From Vitrella brassicaformis (Eukaryota > Sar > Vitrellaceae): a DNA stretch of 21,617 nt. Shown here piece after piece: positions 10,162-18,928 of the stretch (position 1 is the first letter of the stretch; each line of letters opens with the position of its first letter). The notes under the pieces are model-generated. The model worked only from the letters and a program-made list of their open reading frames with translations, was not told the DNA's origin and ran no database searches. A program made the position numbers and the translations under genes. The stretch lies in NCBI GenBank assembly GCA_001179505.1, contig CDMY01000252.1:100164-121780 (forward strand), read 5' to 3'.

Positions 10162-10633
10162 CCAACCAGGCCCACTGATTCAGGTATGTATGTAGCGGTC
10201 TGTTCGTTCATCCCCTTTTTGTGTATAGTTTGTGTGTGCGTGTGTGTCATTGCAACACACAGGCAAACAGTGGACAGATGTCCTACATGAGAGAGAGAGA
10301 GAGAGTCTGCCCGTGACAGATTGATTGCGTTTGCGCGGGCACACTTGAAAGTTCAAACCCTGTGAGGAACACACAGCATTATCGATCAGACATGCACAGT
10401 GTCTGTCAGCATTGAGCAGTCCATCATCCTTCCTTACACGAGCCAGCCGGCAGTCGCACCCCTGGCTGAACTACCGACAAATATGCCAACACTCTGCAGG
10501 GAAAAAATGGCCGACCGGCACAAACAAGCCGGTGGCACACACACCGGCCCTCCATGACCCCTCAGAGCATGGAAAAAGTTCCCTCCCCTCCCTCCCTCCC
10601 CCGCTGCCCACGTCAGGTCGGTAAGTCTGTGAG
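10162..10633. other. Convergent intergenic region, no gene seen
   Basis: Holds the 3' ends of the secreted protein (+) and the ORP gene (-). There is a (GA)n run at about 10289-10305 and a CT-rich tract at about 10572-10601 that is G-rich in the sense of the ORP transcript. No coding signal. Confidence 0.6.
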
Positions 10634-13360
10634 TCAGTGAGTGGTGCCGAAGATGTGTGGGCAGTGTTTGAAATCGTTGTGTCGCTTCTTCTCCCAGTAG
10701 CTGCCCCTGAAGGCCCACGTGGCCTCCCCCGTGTACTTGTCCCTTGACCGCTGGAACCACAGCGGCGAGTAGTCCTGCTCCCCACGCGGCCGCTTCTTGG
10801 CCGCCTCACGCTGACGGTCCTCCAGTCTCGTCTTCTCACTCGAGGCCTCGTCCAGCCGGCCCTCCTCGTAAGCACGCTGGTCGGGGCGGAATCGCGAGTC
10901 GGTCCGCGGCATGTGGGCACCGGCCTGTCGGTCGTATTCGGGCGTGATCTCGTTGAGCTCCATCGCCATCTGGCTGTAGTTGAAGTACTGCTCGGCGTGG
11001 GCGGGCAGCGGTGTGGGCGACCACAGCACGCGACGAGTGGAGGGGTCTGACTGGATGGACTCCCAGTCGACCTCAGGGATGGGCATCGACCCCACGGGCG
11101 GCGGATGGTGGTGATATGAGTGCTGGCTCGACGACGACCCCTTGCGGCCCCTCGCCCGCTTGGCGGCGGCTGAGCTGGGGTCCTGCGTGGCAGAGCCGTC
11201 CACCTGGCCGCTGGCCTCAGACATGAGCGAGGATGAAGTCGACCCACGCACATGGTGCTGCAGCAGCGGCTCCTGCTCGGGAGATGTGTGCTGGGGGTGT
11301 GGCGGGGTGGGGGTGGGGCGCGAGTTGCCGTCGCTTGGGATAGGTCCGGGGTCGCACCTCTCGGCCCAGACCTCAGCGCTCCAGCTGCCCCCGAGCAGCC
11401 AGTGTGTGCGGCCGTGCTTGTCCTGGACGACGCCCCGCAGCTGGTGCATCTTCTTGTCGAACCAGCCCTTGCGCAGCAGCTCGATGATGGCCACGTCGCC
11501 CGTGCTGTGGTTGGTCACGAGCACCGTGCCGTACCACTCCACCCACAGACGGCCGAACAGGATGTTGTGCACCACCATGTGCGGCCGCGCCCACGTGAAG
11601 TGGTCGGCCTCGGCCACCCGTGGCAGCACGCAGTGGATGCTGCCCGACGGGATGGCCTCCACCGACTTGCCGATGAAGCGGTTCTTGAGATGCACGTGGC
11701 CCCAGATTACAAAATCGTCACTCTCGGCATGATATGCAGACACCGGCGGGTGGTGACCAACCTGAATGCAGACACCATCACAGAACACACACATCCATGC
11801 GACCACATCCTGACCTCTCCGCCTCCCTCCCTCCCTCCCTCCCTCGCTGACCTGCTCAGCAATGAATCGGAACCCCCTGTGTGTGATCTCGTAGGTCTCT
11901 CCGAGCAGCGGGTTGAAGGGCTTGACGAACCGCCCCACCGTCGAGGCGAATGGCGTCACCGAGAAGACCGCCATGTACACGAGCCGCTCCAGCGGGTCTG
12001 TGAGGCTGGCGGCCGTGCGCACCAGTGCCGTGTACTGCAGGTCCTCCGCGAGCCGCTGCAAAAAGCTGGTCGGCTCGTTGAAGAAGATGGGCATGGAGAT
12101 GCGGCTGAGGTCCTTGCCGATGAACTCCTTCAGGATGTTCCACAGGCTCACCTTGATCTCCGCGCGTGGCACGGGCAGCCGTGTGCGCCGCTGGATGCCG
12201 CCCGCCGGCTGGGAGCCGTTGCTGACCACCGCTGCAGATGAGCTGACGGTGCCATAGTCGGGCCGATAGACGAGCGGCGATGCGCCGGCAGCTGCTGCTG
12301 TCGACTCGTCGATAAGCTTTTCGGCAGCGTCGAAGAAGTCCTCATAGTCGTCCCATTCGCCCTCCTCTTCCTCCTCATCAGCATTAAGCACTCCTCCCTC
12401 CTTGGAGCCAAGTCGGGATGCCGCCCGCGCCAGCTGGTGGTTCTCCTTGCCGATGTGCAGGAAGGTGTTCTCCAGGGCCATGTGCCGCCGCGTCTCCTTC
12501 TTGGCCCACGCCTCGGCCTGCGAGAACTGCTGGTCGCTCAGGGCCTCGATGGTCCACAGGATGCTCTTCATCTGATCGAGGCACTCGGTGACCTGCTGCT
12601 GCGCCGCCTCGTCCTCGAGCTCGCCCACGATCCGTATGGCCATCTCGTGGTGCTTGGCGTAGTCGTGCATCTTGTCGCGCAGGCGGGTGCGGGTCTCGCC
12701 CAGCTGCTCCACAAAAGTCAGCTGCGGCACCGTGCTGTTGTCGTCATCGGTGGCCTCGATCGACGGCGTGGGCGAGTAGTTGGGCAGCGAGCCGTCGGTG
12801 GTCCTTGCGGGCGGCTTGAGGGAGGCATTGTGCAGGCCGCCCTTGGCCTTGGTGAGGGCGTCCAGCCACCGCTCCTTGTCCTCCTTGCTCGCAGCCTTGA
12901 GCGTCACTCTGCCGCGGGGAGTGGCGATCTCGAAGCGATGGGCGTCACCGTGGCAGAGCGACAAGCCGCACTCGCTGAGGGCGAAGCTGTCCCGCAGCGG
13001 CCCGCCCTTCTCGTGTGAGTACTTGAGCACCCCCAGCTCCACAGTGAAGTGCCGGGGCCGCCACGCCTTGACATAGTTGGTCCACTTCATGAGCTCCCCC
13101 TGGTGGAGGACGTAGGGGGTGACGGTGATGTTGCACGTCTCCGAGTGTCTGTCGAGCTCTGACATGTCGAAGTCGCACTCGCAGACCATGCACTGGATCA
13201 GCGGGGTCGCGGGCCTGCGGGACTGAGTGCTGCCCGTGTGTCCTCCGATGGTCGGCGAATGGACACCTGGAGATTGTGCTGAAGAGGACGCTGAGTGACT
13301 GTTGACTGCGCGGGGAAGAATAGGCAAGCCGACCTCTTCACCAGTACCTGGTGAGCGCAT
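10634..13360 (-). CDS. Oxysterol-binding protein-related protein (C2HC finger, PH, FFAT, ORD)
   Basis: Two exons (13360-11852 and 11761-10634) give 878 residues. Order: Ser-rich N-terminus; C2HC zinc finger at 57-76 (CMVC...H...C); PH domain about 85-174 (QGELMKWTNYVKAWRPRHF ... ERWLDALTKAK); helical segment 215-315; acidic tract with an FFAT motif DFFDAAE at 341-347; then the lipid-binding ORD from about 403, with KPFNPLLGETYE and the signature EQVGHHPPVSA, where the usual Ser is Gly. A Pro/Ser/His-rich insert of about 100 residues interrupts the ORD before the conserved end (TDSRFRPDQRAYEEG, EKTRLEDRQRE). Family role: exchange of sterol or phosphatidylserine for PI4P at contacts between the ER (through VAP binding to FFAT) and PI4P-rich membranes (through PH). 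The 90-nt intron is in frame and stop-free, so retention adds 30 residues inside the signature. Confidence 0.92.
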   Translation of the reverse strand: MRSPGTGEEVGLPILPRAVNSHSASSSAQSPGVHSPTIGGHTGSTQSRRPATPLIQCMVCECDFDMSELDRHSETCNITVTPYVLHQGELMKWTNYVKAWRPRHFTVELGVLKYSHEKGGPLRDSFALSECGLSLCHGDAHRFEIATPRGRVTLKAASKEDKERWLDALTKAKGGLHNASLKPPARTTDGSLPNYSPTPSIEATDDDNSTVPQLTFVEQLGETRTRLRDKMHDYAKHHEMAIRIVGELEDEAAQQQVTECLDQMKSILWTIEALSDQQFSQAEAWAKKETRRHMALENTFLHIGKENHQLARAASRLGSKEGGVLNADEEEEEGEWDDYEDFFDAAEKLIDESTAAAAGASPLVYRPDYGTVSSSAAVVSNGSQPAGGIQRRTRLPVPRAEIKVSLWNILKEFIGKDLSRISMPIFFNEPTSFLQRLAEDLQYTALVRTAASLTDPLERLVYMAVFSVTPFASTVGRFVKPFNPLLGETYEITHRGFRFIAEQVSEGGREGGRRRGQDVVAWMCVFCDGVCIQVGHHPPVSAYHAESDDFVIWGHVHLKNRFIGKSVEAIPSGSIHCVLPRVAEADHFTWARPHMVVHNILFGRLWVEWYGTVLVTNHSTGDVAIIELLRKGWFDKKMHQLRGVVQDKHGRTHWLLGGSWSAEVWAERCDPGPIPSDGNSRPTPTPPHPQHTSPEQEPLLQHHVRGSTSSSLMSEASGQVDGSATQDPSSAAAKRARGRKGSSSSQHSYHHHPPPVGSMPIPEVDWESIQSDPSTRRVLWSPTPLPAHAEQYFNYSQMAMELNEITPEYDRQAGAHMPRTDSRFRPDQRAYEEGRLDEASSEKTRLEDRQREAAKKRPRGEQDYSPLWFQRSRDKYTGEATWAFRGSYWEKKRHNDFKHCPHIFGTTH
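11762..11851 (-). other. In-frame 90-nt intron with (GGGA)n in the ORP gene
   Basis: Borders are GAGCAG|GTCAGC and GCATTCAG|GTTGGT. The 90 nt contain no stop in frame. Removing them joins EQ to VGHHPP, restoring the family signature, which is why this is called an intron. It holds (GGGA)n right after the donor (plus-strand 11822-11844). Confidence 0.85.
12320..12340 (-). other. FFAT (VAP-binding) motif
   Basis: Encodes DFFDAAE preceded by an acidic run (EEEGEWDDYE). The FFAT consensus is EFFDAxE with acidic residues upstream; only position 1 differs, by Asp for Glu. Confidence 0.85.
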
Positions 13361-13619
13361 AGGGACCTCCCCTTACCACCAGCAGTCTCGAGATCTCCGG
13401 GAGAACGCAAAATGAGGAGAGCGTCTGCAAGCTTAGCTTTGCTGTCCTTCAAGCTTCGGTGGAGAGCGAATGAGGAGAGATATCCACGTCCTCGTGTCTT
13501 CGATGAGGAAGCTGTGTGTGCAGATCTTCAGAATGCCCCGTTCAAGAAAGCTCACCACCCGTTGCAGGTCATCATTGACCCTGCCTGGTCCTGATCTCAA
13601 GACCTCTGCTGCAGCTCCA
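13361..13619. promoter_or_regulatory. Divergent promoter region, ORP / CBM20 protein
   Basis: 259 bases between the two proposed start codons, or 109 if the CBM20 gene starts at 13470. Free of tandem repeats. No motif recognised. Confidence 0.5.
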
Positions 13620-14305
13620 ATGGGCCAGAACGGCAGCTGTGACGGCTGCTGCGACGACAGCAGCAAGATCAACGTCATCTTCCGCGTGCAAGCCTCCGAC
13701 TGCACCGAGAAAGGCGAAACACGTAAGCCACCAAGCGGACCTGCCACACTGCAGAGAAGTATTCTTCGTGTGTGTGTGTGACTCAGTCGCCATACTGGGC
13801 ACCCGTGGCGTGCTTGGCGGGGGAGAGGTTGGCCAAGCGCTTCGGATGGAGGAGAGGAGGGACGGCGAGTGGGCGGCAATGGTCCGCCTCGACGCTGGTC
13901 CGGTCGAGTATATCTACGTCAATCTTGAGAAGGACGGCTCCGTCAAGTACGAGGCCGGCGGGAAGCCGGTGCGCCACTGCCGAAGGTTGATGATGGTGCC
14001 CGAAGGTCCGGGATTGCTCATCCAAGATGACATCATCGGAGAGGCGGACGGCCCACCGCCTGTGCGAATACAGGTGAGGAGGGAGGCACATGGAGGTTTT
14101 GGTCGTTCGCAGGTCTGGAAAATGGATGGATGTGCGCGTGTGTGGGGGGTTCGTTCAGCCACTCGTTGGCCGCCACAAGCCGAAAAAGGATCGGGGCACC
14201 CAGACGCCCCGGAAGCCACTCGAGTGGCTGATCTACCCGATAATGGAGGATTCGCCCGAGTATGTGACTCTTGTCCACGAGTTCTGGCCACACATGGGAG
14301 AGTAG
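13620..14305 (+). CDS. Stand-alone CBM20 (starch-binding fold) protein
   Basis: Exons 13620-13722, 13787-14073 and 14159-14305 join in phase to 178 residues. Residues about 17-98 match the CBM20 fold: INVIFRVQA, TLAILGTRGVLG, QALRM, DGEWAAMVRLDAGPVEYIYV, DGSVKYEAGG. CBM20 binds starch or glycogen; stand-alone forms recruit phosphatases or other partners. Two usual starch-site Trp are missing (the GNWD site reads GGGE; the WE site reads YE), while W63 of the core is kept, so sugar binding may be weak or altered. No catalytic domain follows; the last 60 residues (KPLEWLIYPIMEDSPEY) are unrecognised. The start is uncertain: at 13620 the protein begins MGQNGSCDGCC, which fits an N-myristoylation site with nearby Cys for palmitoylation; the in-frame ATG at 13470 adds 50 basic Ser/Thr-rich residues. 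Confidence 0.8.
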
Positions 14306-15153
14306 ACAGTCAGCTGGGCTGGGCGGTCAGGGCGGCTCGGCAGGCTGGCCCGGCCCGCAGCGTCCGTCCCCAGAACACTGTGCATCAGTGTGTGTGTATT
14401 CCATTGCAATCATCGCCTCTGTTGTGCGTCCCTTTGTGCTGTGCTTGTACATATGCTGGTATGCTGGCCTTTTGTAAGTAACTGTGTGTCCGTCCGTCGT
14501 GGGGTGTGGTGTGGGGGAGTAGGGGGAGGGGGTAGCTCAGATGGTATGTATGGTCGCTTGCTTTAGTCGGTCAGCTAGCTCACCAGGAGAGGTGTGAGTA
14601 GTTTGTCTGGTGTGTGCAGATGGGTTGCTTGCCTGTTGGTTGGTTGGTCTGCCATGACAGACAGACGCAGGGCAGACGGCCAGCCAGCCAGTAGTGGCTG
14701 GATGGGACTGTCTATCTAGAGTGGCTGACCCTTTTTTTTGCTCTGCCCAATCAAGGAAGGATTGACGTGATGTGCTATGCTGTGCTGTGCAAGTGCGATC
14801 AAGCGTCAATCGGCCGACCTCACGTGTGAGTCACTGTGAAGGCGAAACGTAGAACTGTCAGCCCGCCCACTCTCACACCCACTCAGTTGTCGTGGATAGG
14901 ATACCATCACACTCCCTCCCCGTGAGACCTAAAACTTGTGTAGCATGCATGTCACGATCGATGCACACTCACTGCTACGTATGTCAGTCACATCAGCCAG
15001 CCAGCCAGCGCAGAGAGGGGCAAACAGATCTCCTCGGGCAGGCAGGCAGAGACATGCACGCACACACGACAGACACCCATATGCACCACAAACACATTCG
15101 CTTGGTCGGTCGCTCCATATGAATCGCTTGACGCGACGCAATAATATAATCAG
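14306..15153. other. Convergent intergenic region, no gene seen
   Basis: Holds the 3' ends of the CBM20 (+) and aldo-keto reductase (-) genes, with TGTG, GGTT and CAGC runs. A stretch at 14528-14575 resembles the 5' half of a tRNA-Ala, but no 3' half follows. No coding signal. Confidence 0.6.
14528..14575 (+). other. tRNA-Ala-like 5' fragment (A box), not a complete tRNA
   Basis: GGGGGTAGCTCAGATGGTA resembles the acceptor strand and D-arm of eukaryotic tRNA-Ala and contains a perfect A-box match (TAGCTCAGATG against TRGYNNANNNG). No B box (GGTTCGANTCC) or T-arm is found downstream, so it is at most a relic. Confidence 0.3.
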
Positions 15154-16827
15154 TCACCTGGTATAGCCCTGTGTGTTGGTGCCAGCTGTGTCTGGGAAGA
15201 CCTTGACGCCTCCCTCCCTGTACTCTGGGTTAAACCACCGCCGCTGCTTGCCCTCCTCCTCGCTCAGCTTGCTCAGGCGCGCCATGTCATCGTCCGACAA
15301 CTGAAAGCCAAACACCTGACAGACACATGCACAGCATGCCACGGTCACCAACCAAGAGACAGACACGCACACACGTGTGTGTGAGGGGGCCGGGGCGCCA
15401 TGGCATGGCGTGTGCGCGATGTGATTATACTCACTTTGGTGTTGTCGATGATGCGTGACGGCGTGACGCTCTTGGGGATGACGATGACGCCCCGCTGCAG
15501 GTGCCAACGGAGGCAAATCTGCACACACAGAGACAAGAGACGAGCAGAGGGTGGACACACACAGGGGAGCCGAGCCTCCCTCTGGGATCAGCTCACTCGA
15601 GTAGGTACCTGTGCGGGCGACTTGTTGTATTTGTTGCCGAGGTCGACGACGAGGGGGTCGGTGAGGCCCGAGATGTCGTTGTCGCGCACGTTGCCAAGGG
15701 GGCTGTACGCCACCATGTGAATGCCCTCAGACTGACATACCGACCGACCGACACAAATGTAGACTGACTGACAGGTGGTGCCGCCTGTGTGTGTGTGAAG
15801 CAGTCTGTCTGGGGTGGTGTGGTGTGGTTGTGACCTTGAGGAAGTCCTTGAGTTGGTGCTGTGGCCTGAAGGGGTGGCACTCCACCTGATCCACCACAGG
15901 CGGGATGTCGCAGTTGTCCAAGATCAACTTGGCCTCCTGAGATGACACACACAAATCACACAAACACAGCCATCGCCACCCAGGCAGGCCCCTTCCTTCT
16001 CTGCCGGTCGGTCTCTCTGCCCTCGTCTGACCTCGATGGAGAAGTTGCTCATGCCGAGTGTCTTGACGAGTCCCTCGTCGACCAGCTTCTCCATCGCACG
16101 CCATGTGTCGGTCAGCCCCACATCGGCCGCGCGGATGACGCCGTTCTCGTCCTTGGGCCAGGGCTCCGTGGCGATGTCGCTGGGCACCATGGGGCAGGGC
16201 CAGTGGGGCAGGTACTGGTCGATGTACTCGAGACCCAGGTCATCCAACGTTTTTTGCAGCCCGGACTTGACATCCTCGGGGCGAAACTTGGTGCCTGGTG
16301 GACACACAGGAGAGAGAGAGCGGGTGATTTGTTGGTCCGTCTGTCTGTCTGCGTGCTTACACCACAGCTTGGAGGTGACCCAGAGCTTGTCGCGTGTGAT
16401 CTTGCCGGCAGCGATTGCCTTTGCGATGCCGTCGCCCACCTCGTGCTCGTTGCGATAGATGGCCGCGCAGTCCAGGTGGATGTACCCATTGCTCAGGGCA
16501 CACTGCAGACCAACACAACACAACACAACACAGCGAGCGGCAAATCGACGCACCTCTCCTAGCTCTCTCTATCCCTCCCCTGTCCCGCTTGTTGATACCT
16601 CCACTGCCTGTGCGACTTCGTTGGGCTGTGCCCGCCACGTGCCCAGGCCGAACCGAGGCATCCCGAGCGTCTTGCCAGCGCGCAAAGGCTGCAACCAGCA
16701 CACACACGCACACAAGCATCTCTCTCAAGACACGTCGTTGGAGGCTTGGTGCCATTCTCTGGTGCACCACGCGGCTCTCAAGGTTGCACTCCGCCAGGTC
16801 GGCCGCCATGCTCTTCTCGCCTCCCAT
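15154..16827 (-). CDS. Aldo-keto reductase (NADPH-type)
   Basis: Eight exons (16827-16768, 16688-16599, 16502-16361, 16294-16032, 15936-15835, 15731-15609, 15518-15435, 15315-15154) join in phase to 341 residues. It shows the (beta/alpha)8 family marks in order: MPRFGLGTW, the catalytic tetrad D61 and Y66 (HLDCAAIYRNEHEVG), K95 (WVTSKLW) and H128 (YLPHWP), GMSNFS, VDQVECHPF, AYSPLG, and the cofactor motif VIPKSVTPSRIIDN. The family reduces aldehydes, ketones or sugar aldehydes with NADPH in the cytosol; substrate cannot be read. The length is normal, with a slightly long tail. The first junction is uncertain: GTG|GTGCAC (77-nt intron) is chosen over GTC donors that would leave a 43-nt intron. 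The start has A at -3 (ACAATGG); a second ATG follows at codon 7. Divergent from the LRAT-domain gene. Confidence 0.92.
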
Positions 16828-16990
16828 TGTTGTCGCAAGGATGCGGCAAAACTGACAACAGGCAAAACGTTCCTGATTGCACCCTCTGGCGCCGTTGGCT
16901 TGCCTCGGCCAATCCAACGGCCGCCAACGGGCGATCCTCGCCATTTCTAAGCGCGCAAGAAGGCGTTTGCCCGTGGCCTTGTCCGAGAAG
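16828..16990. promoter_or_regulatory. Divergent promoter region, aldo-keto reductase / LRAT, with MYB/MSA-like motifs
   Basis: 163 bases between start codons, no tandem repeat. Contains GGCCAATCC (CCAAT-like) at about 16907-16915 and three copies of CCAACGG: inverted at 16892-16898, direct at 16914-16920 and 16924-16930. The first two form an 8-base inverted repeat (GCCGTTGG / CCAACGGC). Confidence 0.55.
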
Positions 16991-18315
16991 ATGGACCCGC
17001 TGAAGTTTCGGATGGACTTCTTCTGTAAGCCAAGCACACGAACGAGACGGAAAAATCCCTCCTCACATCACCTACCTCTTCGGTGGTTTGTGTGCGTTGT
17101 GCAGCCCCCAAGGACAGTGATTCTTCACCATTGAACAGTTCAAACAGGCCGTGTAGGGCAGACACAAAGGAACGAACACACAGAGCACCGAGAGAACAGG
17201 GCTTATTTGGATGTGTTGTGTGTGTGTTTGTTGCGTGTGTGTTCATGCTCTGACAGGAACGCCAATATCGTGCCTCACGGCTCCCACTTGGCTGTCAAGA
17301 TCAACGGGGGCCCGCTGGGAGTGCTCAATGCCTACCACCACGGCCTCGTAGACATCAACGAGAGAGAAGTCATCCACTTCGCGTGCGTGAGCACAGACGA
17401 ACGAGGAAGGATGACCATCCATCCACAATTTTCGCTCACCGTTCTGCTGCCAGTGGTGACGGCCGGCAGTCGAAGCGGGTCGCTCGCATCTGTGTGTGGA
17501 CGCTGGACAAGTTCCTCACCTCCTACGACACGCAGGGGCTGTACGTCATCCGCTACACGCCCCAGAAATTCACCGGAGAGGAAGTGGTCACGCGGGCCCG
17601 CTCTCAAGTCGGCGGCGGGAGGTACAACGTGGTCATGAACAAGTGCGAGCACTTCTGTACATGGTATGGTCAGCGAACGATTGAGCGGAGGGGAAAGAGG
17701 CAAGTGAGGATGCTGCCATTATCTGACTGTCTCTCTGTGTGTGTGTGTGTGTTGTGTGCAGGTGCCACACAGACGTGCAGGGGTCGTGTCAGATCGATGC
17801 TGCCCTCGTTGGCTTGTTTGCCTCCCACTTGGTGGGCGCCTTGCCCTACGTTAAGGTCCTACCTGCACCAGCGAGGCACGCTGTGGGCATGGCCGCAGGT
17901 GCGAATCGACAACCAGGGGACATCCATCAATCAGCCAACACAGTACAGCTGGCCATGAATTGAATGAATGGCATTGATTGTGTGTTCATTTCATTCAGTT
18001 GCGGGGATGCGAGCAATGGCCAAGAAGGTGTACAAGAGGGACGTGGTGGACCCCAAGACCACCGACAGAGACAGAGGGGCCGTCGAGGGTGGGGGGCCAG
18101 AGGAGACCATGATACTCGAGGTAGAAGGGCCGACTGAGGATGAGGCATCATCAGCACCACCATCATCAGCGGGGGCTGACGAGGGCCCCAAGCGAGATGG
18201 GGATGGTCGGATAATCATCACGGAGAGGGAGCTCGTGAGGGGGCTGGAGGGCGAGGTTGTGATAGGCAGGAAAAACAAGGGCTTCTTGGCCAAGGCGCTG
18301 GGCAGGGGAAACTAA
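16991..18315 (+). CDS. LRAT-domain (NlpC/P60-like) acyltransferase/hydrolase-type protein
   Basis: Exons 16991-17024, 17105-17150, 17257-17382, 17454-17663, 17762-17898 and 17999-18315 join in phase to 289 residues. The LRAT domain covers about 34-150 with the expected catalytic set: H55 (AYHHGLVD), H67 (EVIHFAG) and C133 in NKCEHFCTWC, the NCEHF-type motif. Known members transfer or remove acyl groups on phospholipids, retinol or amines through a Cys thioester; which activity applies is unknown. After the domain, about 155-190 is Ala/Gly/Leu-rich and could contact membrane. The C-terminal 85 residues are acidic, Ser/Pro-rich and likely disordered. The second donor may be GGCC|GTGTAG (chosen) or GC at CAACAG|GCCGTG, differing by one Pro. 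The short first exon rests on its ATG and donor TTCT|GTAAGC. Divergent from the aldo-keto reductase gene. Confidence 0.88.
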
Positions 18316-18928
18316 CTGATGACTGATGGATGGATGTCATGGGTCGATCGGTGGATGGATACGTACGGGGATGCGACTGACTTGCACCGCACCGACGGCT
18401 ATGTACAGTGAGTGGCTGGCAATGGATTGCTTGTCTATGAAGTGGTCCAGACATAGTGTCTCACAGACATCGCTTTCACATCTAGAGAGACGGGTCAACC
18501 AACCGGCACAAAGGAAATGCACCAGAGTCCTCGACTCATGGCGAAAGGCAGCTGAATCGCCTCAGAACCCTCAGAACGTCTAAAGAGCCAGTTTTGCCCC
18601 GAGCTCGTCGATGGACCCCACAGTTGTGTCTCGATCCAACGCGCTCTCATGACTGCAATCAACCAAACGATAGATAATGCATCGGTCTGGCGCAGGGCCC
18701 ATCACAACGACACCCACACAGTGTGTCTCACGTGCCAGAAGTCACCAATCTATCTACACACACACACAGGAAGGAGACCTGTGCTTCAATCCGCCCCTCA
18801 CCAATCGGCCCGCCAAGCCCCAATCATGACATACACACACATTCTCTCTCACACGCACCACGCCATAAGACACTCCGGATCCTGGCAGATTTGCTGGCTC
18901 ACTCACTACCTGCCAATCACTGCATGAT
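18316..18928. other. Convergent intergenic region, no gene seen
   Basis: Holds the 3' ends of the LRAT (+) and orphan (-) genes, with a GATG run near 18326-18360 and several CACA runs. No coding or RNA signal seen. Confidence 0.6.

Noticed and set aside
10634-13360. Single-exon 908-residue ORP
   Set aside because: The extra 30 residues split the EQVxHHPP signature and are flanked by good splice sites, so an intron is preferred; retention stays possible.
14528-14600. Complete tRNA-Ala gene
   Set aside because: No T-arm, B box or closing acceptor strand can be found downstream.
16725-16767. 43-nt first intron in the aldo-keto reductase gene using a GTCTTG donor
   Set aside because: It is far shorter than other introns here and has a poor donor. 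GTG|GTGCAC gives 77 nt and a family-like N-terminus.
17145-17150. GC donor CAACAG|GCCGTG in LRAT intron 2
   Set aside because: A canonical GT donor three bases on (GGCC|GTGTAG) keeps the same phase, so the unusual donor is not needed.
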